Source of the DNA: Serilophus lunatus
Taxonomy: Eukaryota; Chordata; Aves; Passeriformes; Eurylaimidae
Length of the DNA stretch: 64,000 bases
Reading direction: 5' to 3'
Assembly: GCA_013399895.1 (NCBI GenBank)
Contig: VXBA01001181.1
Span: forward strand, 25,838 to 89,837
The position numbers and the translations under genes are program-made. Below are positions 34,301-46,300 of this stretch, piece by piece; within the stretch, counting starts at the first letter, position 1; each line of letters opens with the position of its first letter. The notes under the pieces were generated by a model that did no database searches, was not told where the DNA came from, and saw only the letters and a list, made by a program, of their open reading frames with translations.

Positions 34301-37300
34301 ATTAAAAGCCCTGAGATGTTTTTCAAGTCCTTCCACACACACAGAGAAATGATGGATTTGATACACAGGGGAGTTAAGTGGAGTTCAGCTTATTCAGGAT
34401 TATTGAACCCAAGGAACCACAACTGTCCTTTGTAGCCTCCCAATAAATGTGATGGATGTTTTGTGCTGTGCAATAATCCAAAAACACTCGGCTGTGGTGA
34501 GGTTTCAGCCAAGGCAGGTAAAATTCCCGAGGTACAGGGAGCTCCTGGGGCTGAATTCCCACAGGGATGCACAGATGGAACTCAATTGCTGGCAATAAAA
34601 ATGAAAAAATAAGAAAATAACGTCAACATTTGAGAGGGAGGAGTTGGGTTTAAGTCGAAGAAGAGACTGGAACTTGGGATCAGCTGGATTCCAAATATTA
34701 TGGAAAATTCTAAAAGCCCTTTTTCTGGGTGAGCCCCTGGATTTGGGCATTTTGTGGAGCTCAGCTGTGCAAAGGAGGGCTCTGCTCTTCCAGAGGGACA
34801 CCTGGCAAAGGGACATTGGAGCAGGGAGCTGCTGGAGACCCAGGGAATTGGTCTGGGAACACCTGGATGTGGCACTGAGGCTTTAGTGGATGTGCTGGCC
34901 CTTGGGCCAAGGTTGGACTCGCTGCTCCTGAAGGGCCTTTCCAACCCTAAGGGTTCTGTGGAGGAGGAATTCCTTTGGTATCTCAGTATTCCTCAGTCTG
35001 AGACGGCAAGGGACGATGGAAAACCTCTTGGGCTGGGGGACAATTGGGAAGGATGCCAATAAAGCAGGAAGGGCAGGGCTGTGCTGGCAGCAGGGGCTGC
35101 AGCAGGGCTGGGAATCAGCAGCACAGGGAGAGTCTGGACCCCTGGGGGAGGGAGGGAGAGAGTGGCTGGAGCCCTTGGTCCCAGCTCAGGGACAGTTCTG
35201 CAGGAATTGCTGGGGGGGAGGAACAGCAGAAGCTTCACCAGGGCTGGACTTGCATTGGAAGGATAAAAGGAGGTTCCAAATCTCGGCCACTTCTCTTGGC
35301 TCCACAAAAGCTCTTTGGGAATGGAAATCCAGGAGCCAAATGTGGATTTAGGAGAAAAAGGGGCTGGAATCTGTCCTGGGAAGGGGCTGGAGCACCAGGA
35401 ACTTCTGAGGGATACAGAGCTGGATCCAAGACCCTTTTTCCACCTTGGTCTGTGTGAGGAGATGGGCTCCAGAGAGAGGGAGGGAGGGAGACTGTCCAGG
35501 GGACAAAATCACTCACCCAAACATTAGGGAAAAACTCATTATCTAACATCAATTATTAAATTTACTGAGAGTGAGGAGGGGCTGGGATGGATTTCCCAGA
35601 GAAGCTGTGGCTGCCCCATCCCTGGAAGTGTCCAAGGGCAGGTTGGGATCCCTGGGACAGTGGGAAGTGGGAATGGGATGATCCCTAAGATCCCTCCCAA
35701 CCCACAGCATTCCATGGTTCTCTCCTACAATTTATCCCACTTAATTTGAGTCCTGATGCTCCTTTTTTTCCCTAAATTCACCACCCTATTCCCTTTCCCT
35801 TGGCTTGGGAAGCCCCAGATCCAATATTTATTACCATTAAACATTTGGGCTCAGCGATCTTGGAGCTCTTTCCAACCCCAGGGATTCTGGGATCAGCCCT
35901 GGATTTTCAGTGTTGCATTTGGACTCTGGCAGGGTTTGCCCTCCCCAGAGAAATTCCTGCTGCCTGGATTTCCCTTGGATTATCCCTCTCCTGCTTAGGA
36001 AAGGAGGGGAGAGAGCTCTGCTGTGCCTTTATTTCAAGCTCAGGCCTCCCAAACCAGCCATGGCTTTGAAATATTCCAAATGCAATTAGGAATAAATATT
36101 GCTCCTTTTCCAGAGCCCAGCTCTGCTGCAGGGAAACAGCAACACCAATCAAGCCTAATTAGAGGGGACAAATTAAAAAAAAAAGGCCTCAAAAAGTGCT
36201 GCTTTTTAATATTTTTTTCTTCTCTGCTGCTTCATGAAGTGAAGAAAAGTCCTGTTCCCAACAATTCCCACTGGGAATGATCCCTCTGCCACTGACTGGT
36301 CCCACCTGCCAGAGAGCAGAGCAATTATATCATTTTTAATTCCTTTTTGGAGTGAGAAGAGCCAGTGTCAAACTGTTCTGACCTAAAGCTCCACCTTGCC
36401 TAGGAATTATTCCATGTTTTGGGGGTTAGTGATACCTTGCAGCCCTGAGTTTCCAATGCCACATCCAGCTCCTTTGGGAATTTTTGCTCCTCCCAACCCT
36501 TTTGGCCCCTTGGAGAAGGAGAAGGAAGTTCAGGATCTCAACCCAATCCAACTCTGTTCTCCCTTGGGATCCCCCAGCCCCAATCCCAGCCCACAGGCTT
36601 GGAAAGGCATTGGAAACCCCAAATTAATTCTCACTGATGAGAACTGATCAATTCTTCATCAGACCCAGCTCCTCCATAAACATTACTCCCAACATTTACC
36701 CAGACTTCCATCCTTATCCCCTTTGCATTGAAGTTCAGGCTCCTAAACCAGAATTTCCTCTTTTCTGGATCACATTTACCCCCATTTTTAGGCCTCCTGG
36801 TTATTCCTTTCTGGATCCTCCCGAGTCCCAGCTTTTCCATATCCCTCTGGACACTGTGCTGAGGTTGATCCCAGGAGTGTTTGCATCCTTCCCTTTGGTA
36901 TATTCCCATTTTCCTGCCTCCAAAAGCCTTTCCCTGTTGAATCACCACCCGAGAGTTGCCACTGCTGCTTTTTCCCTGAGTTTTCCATGTTCCCAACAGC
37001 CTCCTTTATCCTTTCCACATTCCCCTCCTTCCTCCCATCCTCTGGAATGTTTGTTTAATGGAACTGCTTTGGATAAAGCCGTGTCCATCTTCCCCTCCTG
37101 GCCCATATTCCACGACCTTGGATGGAATTCTGGGGGGGTTTTCCCCTCCCCTGCATAAGAATCACCTTATCCCAGTTTCATCTCTGCTGTGTTTCCCTTC
37201 CTTTATCCCTTTATCCTCAAGCCAGTCATTCCATCCTCTTATTACCAACCACAAATCAGTGACTCCAACCCTTCCCATTTAATCCTAGCACAGACCAGCA

Positions 37301-40300
37301 GCTCCAACCCTTCCCATTCAATCCCAGCACAAATGAACAGCTCCAAATTCCCCATTTAATCCCAGGCACAAACCAGCAGCTGCAAACCCTCCCATTTAAC
37401 TCCAGCACAAAGCAGCAGCTCCAAATTTTCCCATTCAATCCCAGCACAAATGAACAGCTCCAAACCTTCCCATTTATTCCCAGCACAGATGAACAGCTCC
37501 AAACCTTCCCATTTAATCCCAGCACAAACCAGCAGCTCCAAACCTTTTTATTTAATCCCAGGCACAAATGAACAGCTCCAAACCTTCCCATTTATTCCCA
37601 GCACAGACCAGCATCTCCAACCCTTCCCACTTAATCCCAGCACAAACCAGCAGCTCCAACCCTTCCCATTTAATCCCAGGCACAAACCAGCAGCTCCAAG
37701 TTCTTGAAGCTCCTAAGAATTACTTCCTTAAAATGGTTTTCCCCCCTCACTGTCACCTCCAAAAGGACCAGAAAACACTGGGACACCTTCCAACCCACTC
37801 CAGAGTTTGGACACCTGCTCTGGCCAACACACTGAGCTTTTCCAATGCTGGGCAGCCCTTTCCATGTAGGAATTTCCCCAATATCCCCCCTGCCCCTGCC
37901 CNTCCCAAAGAGCTTTTGTGGAGCCAAGAGAAGTGGCCGAGATTTGGAACCTCCTTTTATCCTTCCAATGCAAGTCCAGCCCTGGTGAAGCTTCTGCTGT
38001 TCCTCCCCCCCAGCAATTCCTGCAGAACTGTCCCTGAGCTGGGACCAAGGGCTCCAGCCACTCTCTCCCTCCCTCCCCCAGGGGTCCAGACTCTCCCTGT
38101 GCTGCTGATTCCCAGCCCTGCTGCAGCCCCTGCTGCCAGCACAGCCCTGCCCTTCCTGCTTTATTGGCATCCTTCCCAATTGTCCCCCAGCCCAAGAGGT
38201 TTTCCATCGTCCCTTGCCGTCTCAGACTGAGGAATACTGAGATACCAAAGGAATTCCTCCTCCACAGAACCCTTAGGGTTGGAAAGGCCCTTCAGGAGCA
38301 GCGAGTCCAACCTTGGCCCAAGGGCCAGCACATCCACTAAAGCCTCAGTGCCACATCCAGGTGTTCCCAGACCAATTCCCTGGGTCTCCAGCAGCTCCCT
38401 GCTCCAATGTCCCTTTGCCAGGTGTCCCTCTGGAAGAGCAGAGCCCTCCTTTGCACAGCTGAGCTCCACAAAATGCCCAGATCATGGTCATTGCAAATCA
38501 AAGGTCTCCTGGGGCTCAGATTGAGGCTTCCCTGGAATGTAACTAATCCTGGGATCAGGAATGAGGAAGCAGAATCCAAGGCAGATCCTTGGGATCAGCA
38601 GATCTAATTTAGGCCAAGTATTTTGAACCTCAAGCAGTGTCCTGATCCCTCCCCCAGGATTTCTGTGCAGCACAGATGGATCCTGAGCAGGCAGACAAGC
38701 ACTCCAGACACAGCAGCAAACATCCTTCCTTAACAAGAGACTAAAACACGGTTTGTGTTGCACAGAGACAAGGAATTGGAGAGGATTCCAGCTCGGATTC
38801 ACACTGGGGTATCCATTACAGTGGCTGTGAACAGCACTTGGCCAGGCTGGGACAGGAAGGGCACGGCAGGGAGTCAGATGTGGCTGTTTAGGAGGAGGTT
38901 TTTTTAGGAATTAAGTGTTTTCAGCTTCTAAAAATCTTTTCCAAGGGCCTGGAGGGAGAGGACCCAGGGAATGGCTTCCCACTGCCTGAGGGCAGGGAGA
39001 GATGGGATATTGGGAAGGAATTGCTGGCTGGGAGGGTGGGGAGGGACTGGGATGGATTTCCCAGAGAAGCTGTGGCTGCCCCTGGATCCCTGGGAGTGCC
39101 CAAGGGCAGGTTGGCATCCCTGGCACAGTGGGAGGTGTCCCTGCCCAGGGCAGGGGTGGCACTGGATGATCCATAAGGTCTCTTCCAACCCAAACCATTC
39201 CAGGATTCTCTGACATGTCTGATGCTCAGCCTGGACCTACCCCACTCCCCTTGCTGGGGGTGGAGGGATGGGGTGACACCTCTGCTCTGGTGTTTGCATT
39301 GTCCCCTCAGCTCCATAACTTCAGGGATCATCTGGCTCTCACTCCATCCCAACATTTGGCCCTTCTCCTCTTTCCCTCATTATCCAGCCCTGGCAGAGCA
39401 CATCCCACACTGTGGAGAAGCCTTTTTAAGAAAGAAAAAAGCACTTTTTAGGTTGAACCTGAGTTTTAAAATCATTTAAATACAGGAATATAAAATATAT
39501 TTCCCTCCCAACTCCAAGAAATGGACTCTTTAGAAAAAGCTGTGACTTGAAGAACAGCAGGATTTGCTTTGGAATAATGAAAATTGCAGATAAATTGTAA
39601 CATGGATAAAGCCTTAGGTGCAGCTGGTCATTGAAGTCTCTATGCCTCAAAGATTCCCAAATTTTGGGGGATCAGTAAACCAGAGTCAACCAACCAGGGT
39701 CAAACCAGAGCCAACCCAACCAACCAGGGTCAAACCAACCATCCAGGGCCCAAACAACCAACCAGTGCCAACTCCAACCAACCAGGGCCAACCCAGCCAG
39801 AGGCCAAACCCAAACGGGGCCAACCCAACAAACCAGGGTCAAACCATGTCCAACCCAACTAGGGCCAAACTAGGTCCAACCCAATCAAGGCCAACCCACC
39901 AACCAGGGTCAAACCAGGGCCAGCCCAAACAAGGTCAAACCAACCATCCTGGGCCCCAAAAACCAACCAGGGCCAACTCACCAAGGGCCAAATCAAACCA
40001 AGGCCAACAAACCAGGGTCAACTCAACCAATCAGGGTCAACTCAACCAACCAGGGTCCAACCAACCAACCAGGGCCAACCCCAAACAACCAGGGCCAACC
40101 CACCAAGGGCCAAATCAAACCAAGGCCAACAAACCAGGGTCAACTCAACCAATCAGGGTCAACTCAACCAACCAGGGTCCAACCAACCAACCAGGGCCAA
40201 CCCCAAACAACCAGGGCCAACCCACCAAGGGCCAAACCAAACCAAGGGCCAACCAACCAGCCAGGGTCAACTCAACCAACCAGGGTCCAACCAACCAACC

Positions 40301-43300
40301 AGGGCCAACCCCAAACAACCAGGGCCAACCCACCAAGGGCCAAACCAAACCAAGGGCCAACCAACCAGCCAGGGTCAACTCAACCAACCAGGGTCCAACC
40401 AACCAAGATCCAACGTATCAAGGGCCAACCCAACCAACCAGGGTCAAAACAACCAACCAGGGTCCAACCCAACCAGGGTCTGCTGTGCCATTGGCATCTT
40501 TCTGTTTTAGGGACTTCTGCAAATCCTAAGCCAGAATTCCCTCTTTCTTCCTCCCTGTTTCCCAGGCCACCACAGAACCCCCCAAGAAGAAGCCGGACCC
40601 CATCACTTCGGAGACTGTGGTGATCTGGGGGTTGCGTCTCTGGCAGGTGGTTGGTATCTTTGCCATCTTTGTCCTGGCAGTCAGTAAGTCCAAATTCTCT
40701 CCTTTACCCCAATCACAGCACCCGGAAGATTCCAGGTGCCCATGGAAGCCACAGGATGAGGCTCTTTGGGCATCCCAGGGATGCACACAAGGGGTTTCTG
40801 GAGCAGGTGTGGTCCATGAGGGAATCACAAAGGACTACCGTGGCTTCAGCTTTGAACACGCCCAACATATCCCACCTGATGGCATCCCAGAGGAGATTCC
40901 ATAGGGCTGTGTCCAGCTACAGCACCACTTTCCAGCCCAAATCCATGTTGGAGCCGTGGTCCCGCCTTGGCAAAGACCACACAAACTTCCCATGAGATGG
41001 GACACTTTCCATGGAATGGGACACCTTCCATGGGATGGAGCACCTTCTATGGCATGGGACACCTTCCATGGGATGAGACACCTTCCATGGCCAGGGACAC
41101 CTTCCATGAGATGGAGCACCTTCTATGGGCAGGGACACCTTTTATGGGCAGAGACACCTTCCATGGGATGGCACACCTTCCATGGGATGGGACACATTCC
41201 ATGGGATGGGACACCTTCTATGGGATGGAGCACCTTCTATGGGCAGGGACACCTTCTATGGGATGGGACACCTTCCATGGCCTGGGACATCATCCATGGA
41301 ATGGGACACCTTCCACAGGATGAGACACCTTCCATGGGATGGGACACCTTCCATGGCCTGGGACATCATCCATGGAATGGGACACCTTCCACAGGATGAG
41401 ACACCTTCCATGAGATGGGACACCTTCCATGGGATGGGACACTTTCCATGGCATGGGACACTTTCCATGGCATGGGACATCTTTCCATGGCATGGGACAC
41501 TTTCCATGGGCAGGGACACTGCAGGAATTCCCGGGAATGTGGGATAATTGCAATTTCTCACCTGGAATAGAAAGCTGTTCCTGCTGAGTGGAAGGGCTGG
41601 AGAGAAATCCAAGGAATATGGAAATAAAAGGGCAAAAAAGAAATTCCTACAAATAAATAATGGCTGGAAGAAATCTATTAATAAAAAGAAATTAAAATAA
41701 AAAGAAATTAATATGTGAATAAAAGCAAAAAAAATCACCGCAAATAAAGAAATTTAGTAGTAAAAAAAGAAAGCACTAAAAATACTAAATAAATAAATAA
41801 ATAAAAATCATATCATAATAAATAATAAATAAATAATAAAAAATAAATAAATAATGAAATAAATACAGGAATAAGAGAAAATCACTGTAAATAAATAAAT
41901 ATAGAAATAAAAAGCAAACGGTAACATTAAATAATAAATAAAACATAAATAAAAAGCAAAATATCAGTAAAAATAAGCCAAAAAATCACTAAAATTAATG
42001 AATAAATTAAATATATTAACAAAAGAAAAAATCACTGAAAATAAAAATAAATATATCAACGAAACAAAAAAAATCACTATAACTAAAAATGTATGAAATA
42101 AGTATGTCAATAAAAGTGAAAATCACTAAAATTAAGACATACATGAAAAGAAAATAAAAAGAAAAATCACTGAAATTAAAAAATAAATAAAATAAATATA
42201 AAAGAGAAAAATTTCACTAAAAATAAAATCTAAATAAATAATTTCTAAATAGATGTTGATAAATATTTAAATAATTAATTTGTAAATTAAGTGTAATAGC
42301 AGAATGCTCTTATTATGTTCTAATAAACATCATTGTGAATATTGAAATATTATTTCTCGTTATGTAATATTTCAGAAACGATCATAAAATGGATAAATAA
42401 AGAGCATGAAGATTTAAATAAGATAAAGACATAAATACTTCCAAATGTATTTTCTAAGTGGTTTCCAACTCCTGCTCTCAGCTCCTTCCACGAGGTGGCA
42501 CCAACACATAAGAAATGGCAGAAAAACCATCAAAAATCCCAAATTCTCTTTCATTTCCATATTTAATCGGGAAAAAATAATAAAAATCCCTCCAAAAAGA
42601 TAATTTCTTGATCAAGATACTCCTGAAATGGGGAAAAAGGCTCCGGGGAGACACTTCCAAGGCATGGAAAGGGTTTGGAGGAGGTGGAAACCAAAGGGGC
42701 AGGAGCAGGAGAGGTTCAGGAAAGTCAGATTTCTCAGGAGCCACATGGAAGCACTTCCCTGTCAGCCTCATCCACCTCTTTTCCCTTTAGTTCTGCCCTG
42801 TTATAGGACATATCCCAAAAAAACCCCACCAAAATGTTGGGAATAATCCAGCCCACGCAGGAAATCCAACTTGGAGCATCCCTGGCTCTGGAACTCTCAT
42901 GGCTGGGGAATCATCCCACCATTCCTGGTCCTCTCCCAAAACTCCTGGAATATTAGGAATGCATGGAGGGCGCCTTCTTCCACCAAACCCAACTTCCACA
43001 GGGAAAAATCCATCAAGAAAAGGAGGGAAAAGGCCTTTTCCCAGGTCCCCCAGCCACCAGGGCAACGCTCCGCTCCCAGATTTGAGCTCAGTTTTTTGGA
43101 CCTTGGCGAAAGGAAAACTTTCCTTTGGGATGTTTGGATCAGGCAGTGCAATATCCCGGCCAGGCTCTCAGCTCCATGTGGAATTTGGCTGCTCCAGGTT
43201 CCTTCCCTGAGGAGAGCAGCCCCTGGGAGGTGGGAGCAGGGCCAAGGGTTAGTTATTCCCATCTTTGTCCTCCTTGGAAAGACGACAACAGGCAGGTGGG

Positions 43301-46300
43301 ATGAGATCCATCAGGAGGGTTGGATTCCCTCAGGAAGCCTCTTCCTGCTTCCCTGGGCTGGCTTTTCCTGGGGTTTTTTTCACCAGGGAAAGCAGGAACT
43401 GAGGCTCAAGGCCATAGGATGGGATTGAGTCACCTCTTGGAATCTTGGAATCTTTGTTTTATCCTCAAACACTTTTGGTGTCAAACCCCAGTGCTGGGGT
43501 GGAGGAGGGGATAGTCCTGACCCATCCCTGGGAAAAGCAGCAGCAGATCCAAGGCTTTCCCAGGGAGGAGTAGGGATGGTGGCAGGCAGAGCTGGACCTG
43601 TGCCCCTCTTCAACAACTCCACTGCTTTTAACATAAAAAAATAGACCCTGCCTGAAAGGGAGACCCTGGTGTGTGGTCTGGTATCCACACTGAGAGCTAA
43701 AATCAGATTAAATGTGGAATGTTAACTCATCATAAATTGAGACTTCTCCTGCCTTGTGCACACACAGTTGTGGAAAGTTGTCTCGAAATGTCCTGCATTC
43801 CTAGAGCATCTCAACCATGAGGGATTTTTCTGAGCTGCTGAAATCTAAGAAAAGCTTCCAGATTTGATTTTTGTTTCCCCTGAGATGGACCAGAATACTC
43901 AGTTGGTGCTTAGGATTTCAGTTCAAGGCCATTGGTTTTGGTCAAGTGAGGGACAAACTGTTCAACTGCCTGATGTCTGATTCTACTGAAAGGAGATGGA
44001 GGAGCCCAGCAGTTTCTATGGTTTATTTTTAAACCTTCTGTCAAATATACAGGGGGGGTTATACTTTTTTTCTGCCTCTTTTCTTTGGCATCACAAGCAC
44101 CAGCAGCATTTTCAAGGCTGTTGATTCCCCTCCCTGGATTTTATTTGGCTTTCAAGTTCTCAGGGAATGGGTGGGAAGGGACCTCAAAGCTCCTCCTGCT
44201 CCCAAAGCCCATCCCAGCCAAGGACAATTCCACTGGATCAGGTCGTGCCAGGGAACTCTTTAAGCTGCTCCCCCTTGTGTGGTGGAGCTTTAATTAACTA
44301 ATAGGGTGGCAGAGCTTTAATTAATTGGGGGGGTGGTGTTTTGGTGGCACCAGAACAGCTCTGGAGCTGTGGAAACAAGATTTTCCTGGGGTTTTTTTGT
44401 GTGTCCTGCAAGACCTCCAAGAGAGAATTCCTCATCCTCGCCTCCACCAAACAGCTCCAGGCAGGAACATGAGGAATTTTCTTCCCTGGGAGACATGGAA
44501 GCAGGTGTGTGAGCAGGAGGGATCCTCAGGAGGCAGGAATGCTAAAGCTTTTCCTTCTCTCCCTGGTTAAACTGGGAATCTTCCCGTCCAACCTGTCAGA
44601 AGCGAATGAAATACGACGAGAGAACAAGGGAGGGAGGCTCCCAACAAACACATTCCCAGGAATCACACGTTGTTTCATGAGCACACCAAAGCTGCTCAAC
44701 AGCTTGAAGACAATTAACTGAGCACAGTTTAATTTGCAGTGGAGATGTTTTATTTCCCAACTTGCTGAGAGGTCCAACCTTAATATGAAGACAAAGGCTT
44801 GGAAGGAAAAATAAGGCAAAACCTCCTCACCTCTGTTCAGGGCCTGGAGAAAGGTCTTCAAACAAGACTCTCAGTGAACCCACTTTGTAAAGGGGATCAA
44901 AAGGCCACTTGATTGAAGGAATTCAGTAAGAAAATAGGAAAAAAAAAGATGGAATATCCTTTTGGTTTAATGGATAAAGGCAAGAGCAGAGTGTGGAATT
45001 TAAAGCCAAGTCAGTTGAAAGGAGAATTTGAAGAATAAACGTGGCAGTTACTCCAGTGGATCCTCAGGGTGTTTTCCAGAGGTGGATGAGCTTAGAAACA
45101 CGTTTTGCTTGATTTTGTAATGGCACAAATATTTGGCTTAGGGTCTAATCGTTCTTTGGCCCCTGTTTTTGCTTCTAAGAAACTGGTACATTAATCCAAG
45201 TACTGAACTTCCACTGAAAGAGAAGTCTGGGATAAAAAACAGGACTGAGAAGGATTTTGAGAATCCATCTGAAAAGGGAAGGTGTCCCTGCCCAGGGCAG
45301 AGGGTTGGAGTGAGATGATTTTTAAGGTCCTTTCCAACCCAAACCATTCTGGAAGTCTCTGATCTAATTGATAACCAACCTGGACTGTAAATCTGATATT
45401 TTGCCTTCTGTGCATCTCTGTTTTTCAGGGAAAAAAGCAGCTCCTGAGTTCCCATTGCCATCACCTGACCCACAGCCAGGGCCTGGGCACATCCTAAAGA
45501 GGGAAAAGCTCCTTTTTTCGGAGCTCAGGGACCCTCCCGTGGCACCTCACCCACAGCTCCAGGATTGCAGTGGCATGTTTAAACCAGAATTCCAGAGTGG
45601 TTTGGGGTTGGAAGGGACCTTGAGAATGATCTTGTTCCATGACCTTGTGGGCAGAGACACCTCCCACTGTCCCAGGGATCCCAACCTGCCCTTGGACACT
45701 CCCAGGGATCCAGGGGCAGCCACAGCTTCTCTGGGAAATCCATCCCAGCCCCTCCCCACCCTCCCAGCCAGGAATTGCTTCCCACTATCCCATCTCTCCT
45801 GCCCTGTGGCAGTGGGAAGCCACTCCCTGTGTCCTGTCCCTCCAAGCCTTTTAGAAGCAGCTTCTTCCCAGATTTCTTGGAGCCCTCTGAGGTCCTGGAA
45901 GGCCACAATCCAGTCCCCCCAGCGCTTCTCTTCTCCAGGCTGATCAATCCCAACTCCCTCAGCCTTTCCTCCTGGGAAAGCTGCCCCATCCCTCCCTCTG
46001 CTCATCCTCCTGCTTCCTCTCTGAAGTCCCTCCAACACGAGGTGGTTCAGGAGGAGCCTCTGAGCTCTCAGGGTGGATCAATCCCACCAAACTCGTTTTC
46101 CAAATCATTCATCAACCTCCTTGATGTTTCCATTTGCCCAATTAGCCACTCATTAACACTTGAGAAGGCTTGAGCCAAACCATGCTCCTTCTTTCCTCGG
46201 CCTCCTTTCATTGCACTCCAAAGTCTCCAGGCGTCTCCCAAAGCATTCCATGTGTGCTGCACTTCCCTTGAATAAATCTGCATTAATTGCTTGCATTATT

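Larger units (their letters stand above)
31339..40565 (+). other. TMIE: TMIE intron 1
   Basis: This 9.2-kb intron runs from gtaagg to tttcccag. It holds CR1 fragments, both arms of a perfect 577-bp inverted repeat, a one-base assembly gap (n at 37902), a 39-bp minisatellite and a CAACCAACCAGGG minisatellite that ends 86 bp before exon 2. No additional exon was seen. Confidence 0.85.

Noticed and set aside
37568..38230. 220-codon plus-strand frame and its twin at 34993-35307 on the minus strand
   Set aside because: The shared peptide comes from the inverted repeat arms, and the frame reads through the gap base.
39618..40529. 303-codon plus-strand open frame of NQPTR-like repeats
   Set aside because: It is the translated CAACCAACCAGGG minisatellite. 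It has no domain, and an intron-exon junction of TMIE follows directly.
40995..41520. Regular short repeats considered as a CRISPR array
   Set aside because: There are no unique spacers between repeats. The units are contiguous minisatellite copies in a vertebrate intron.
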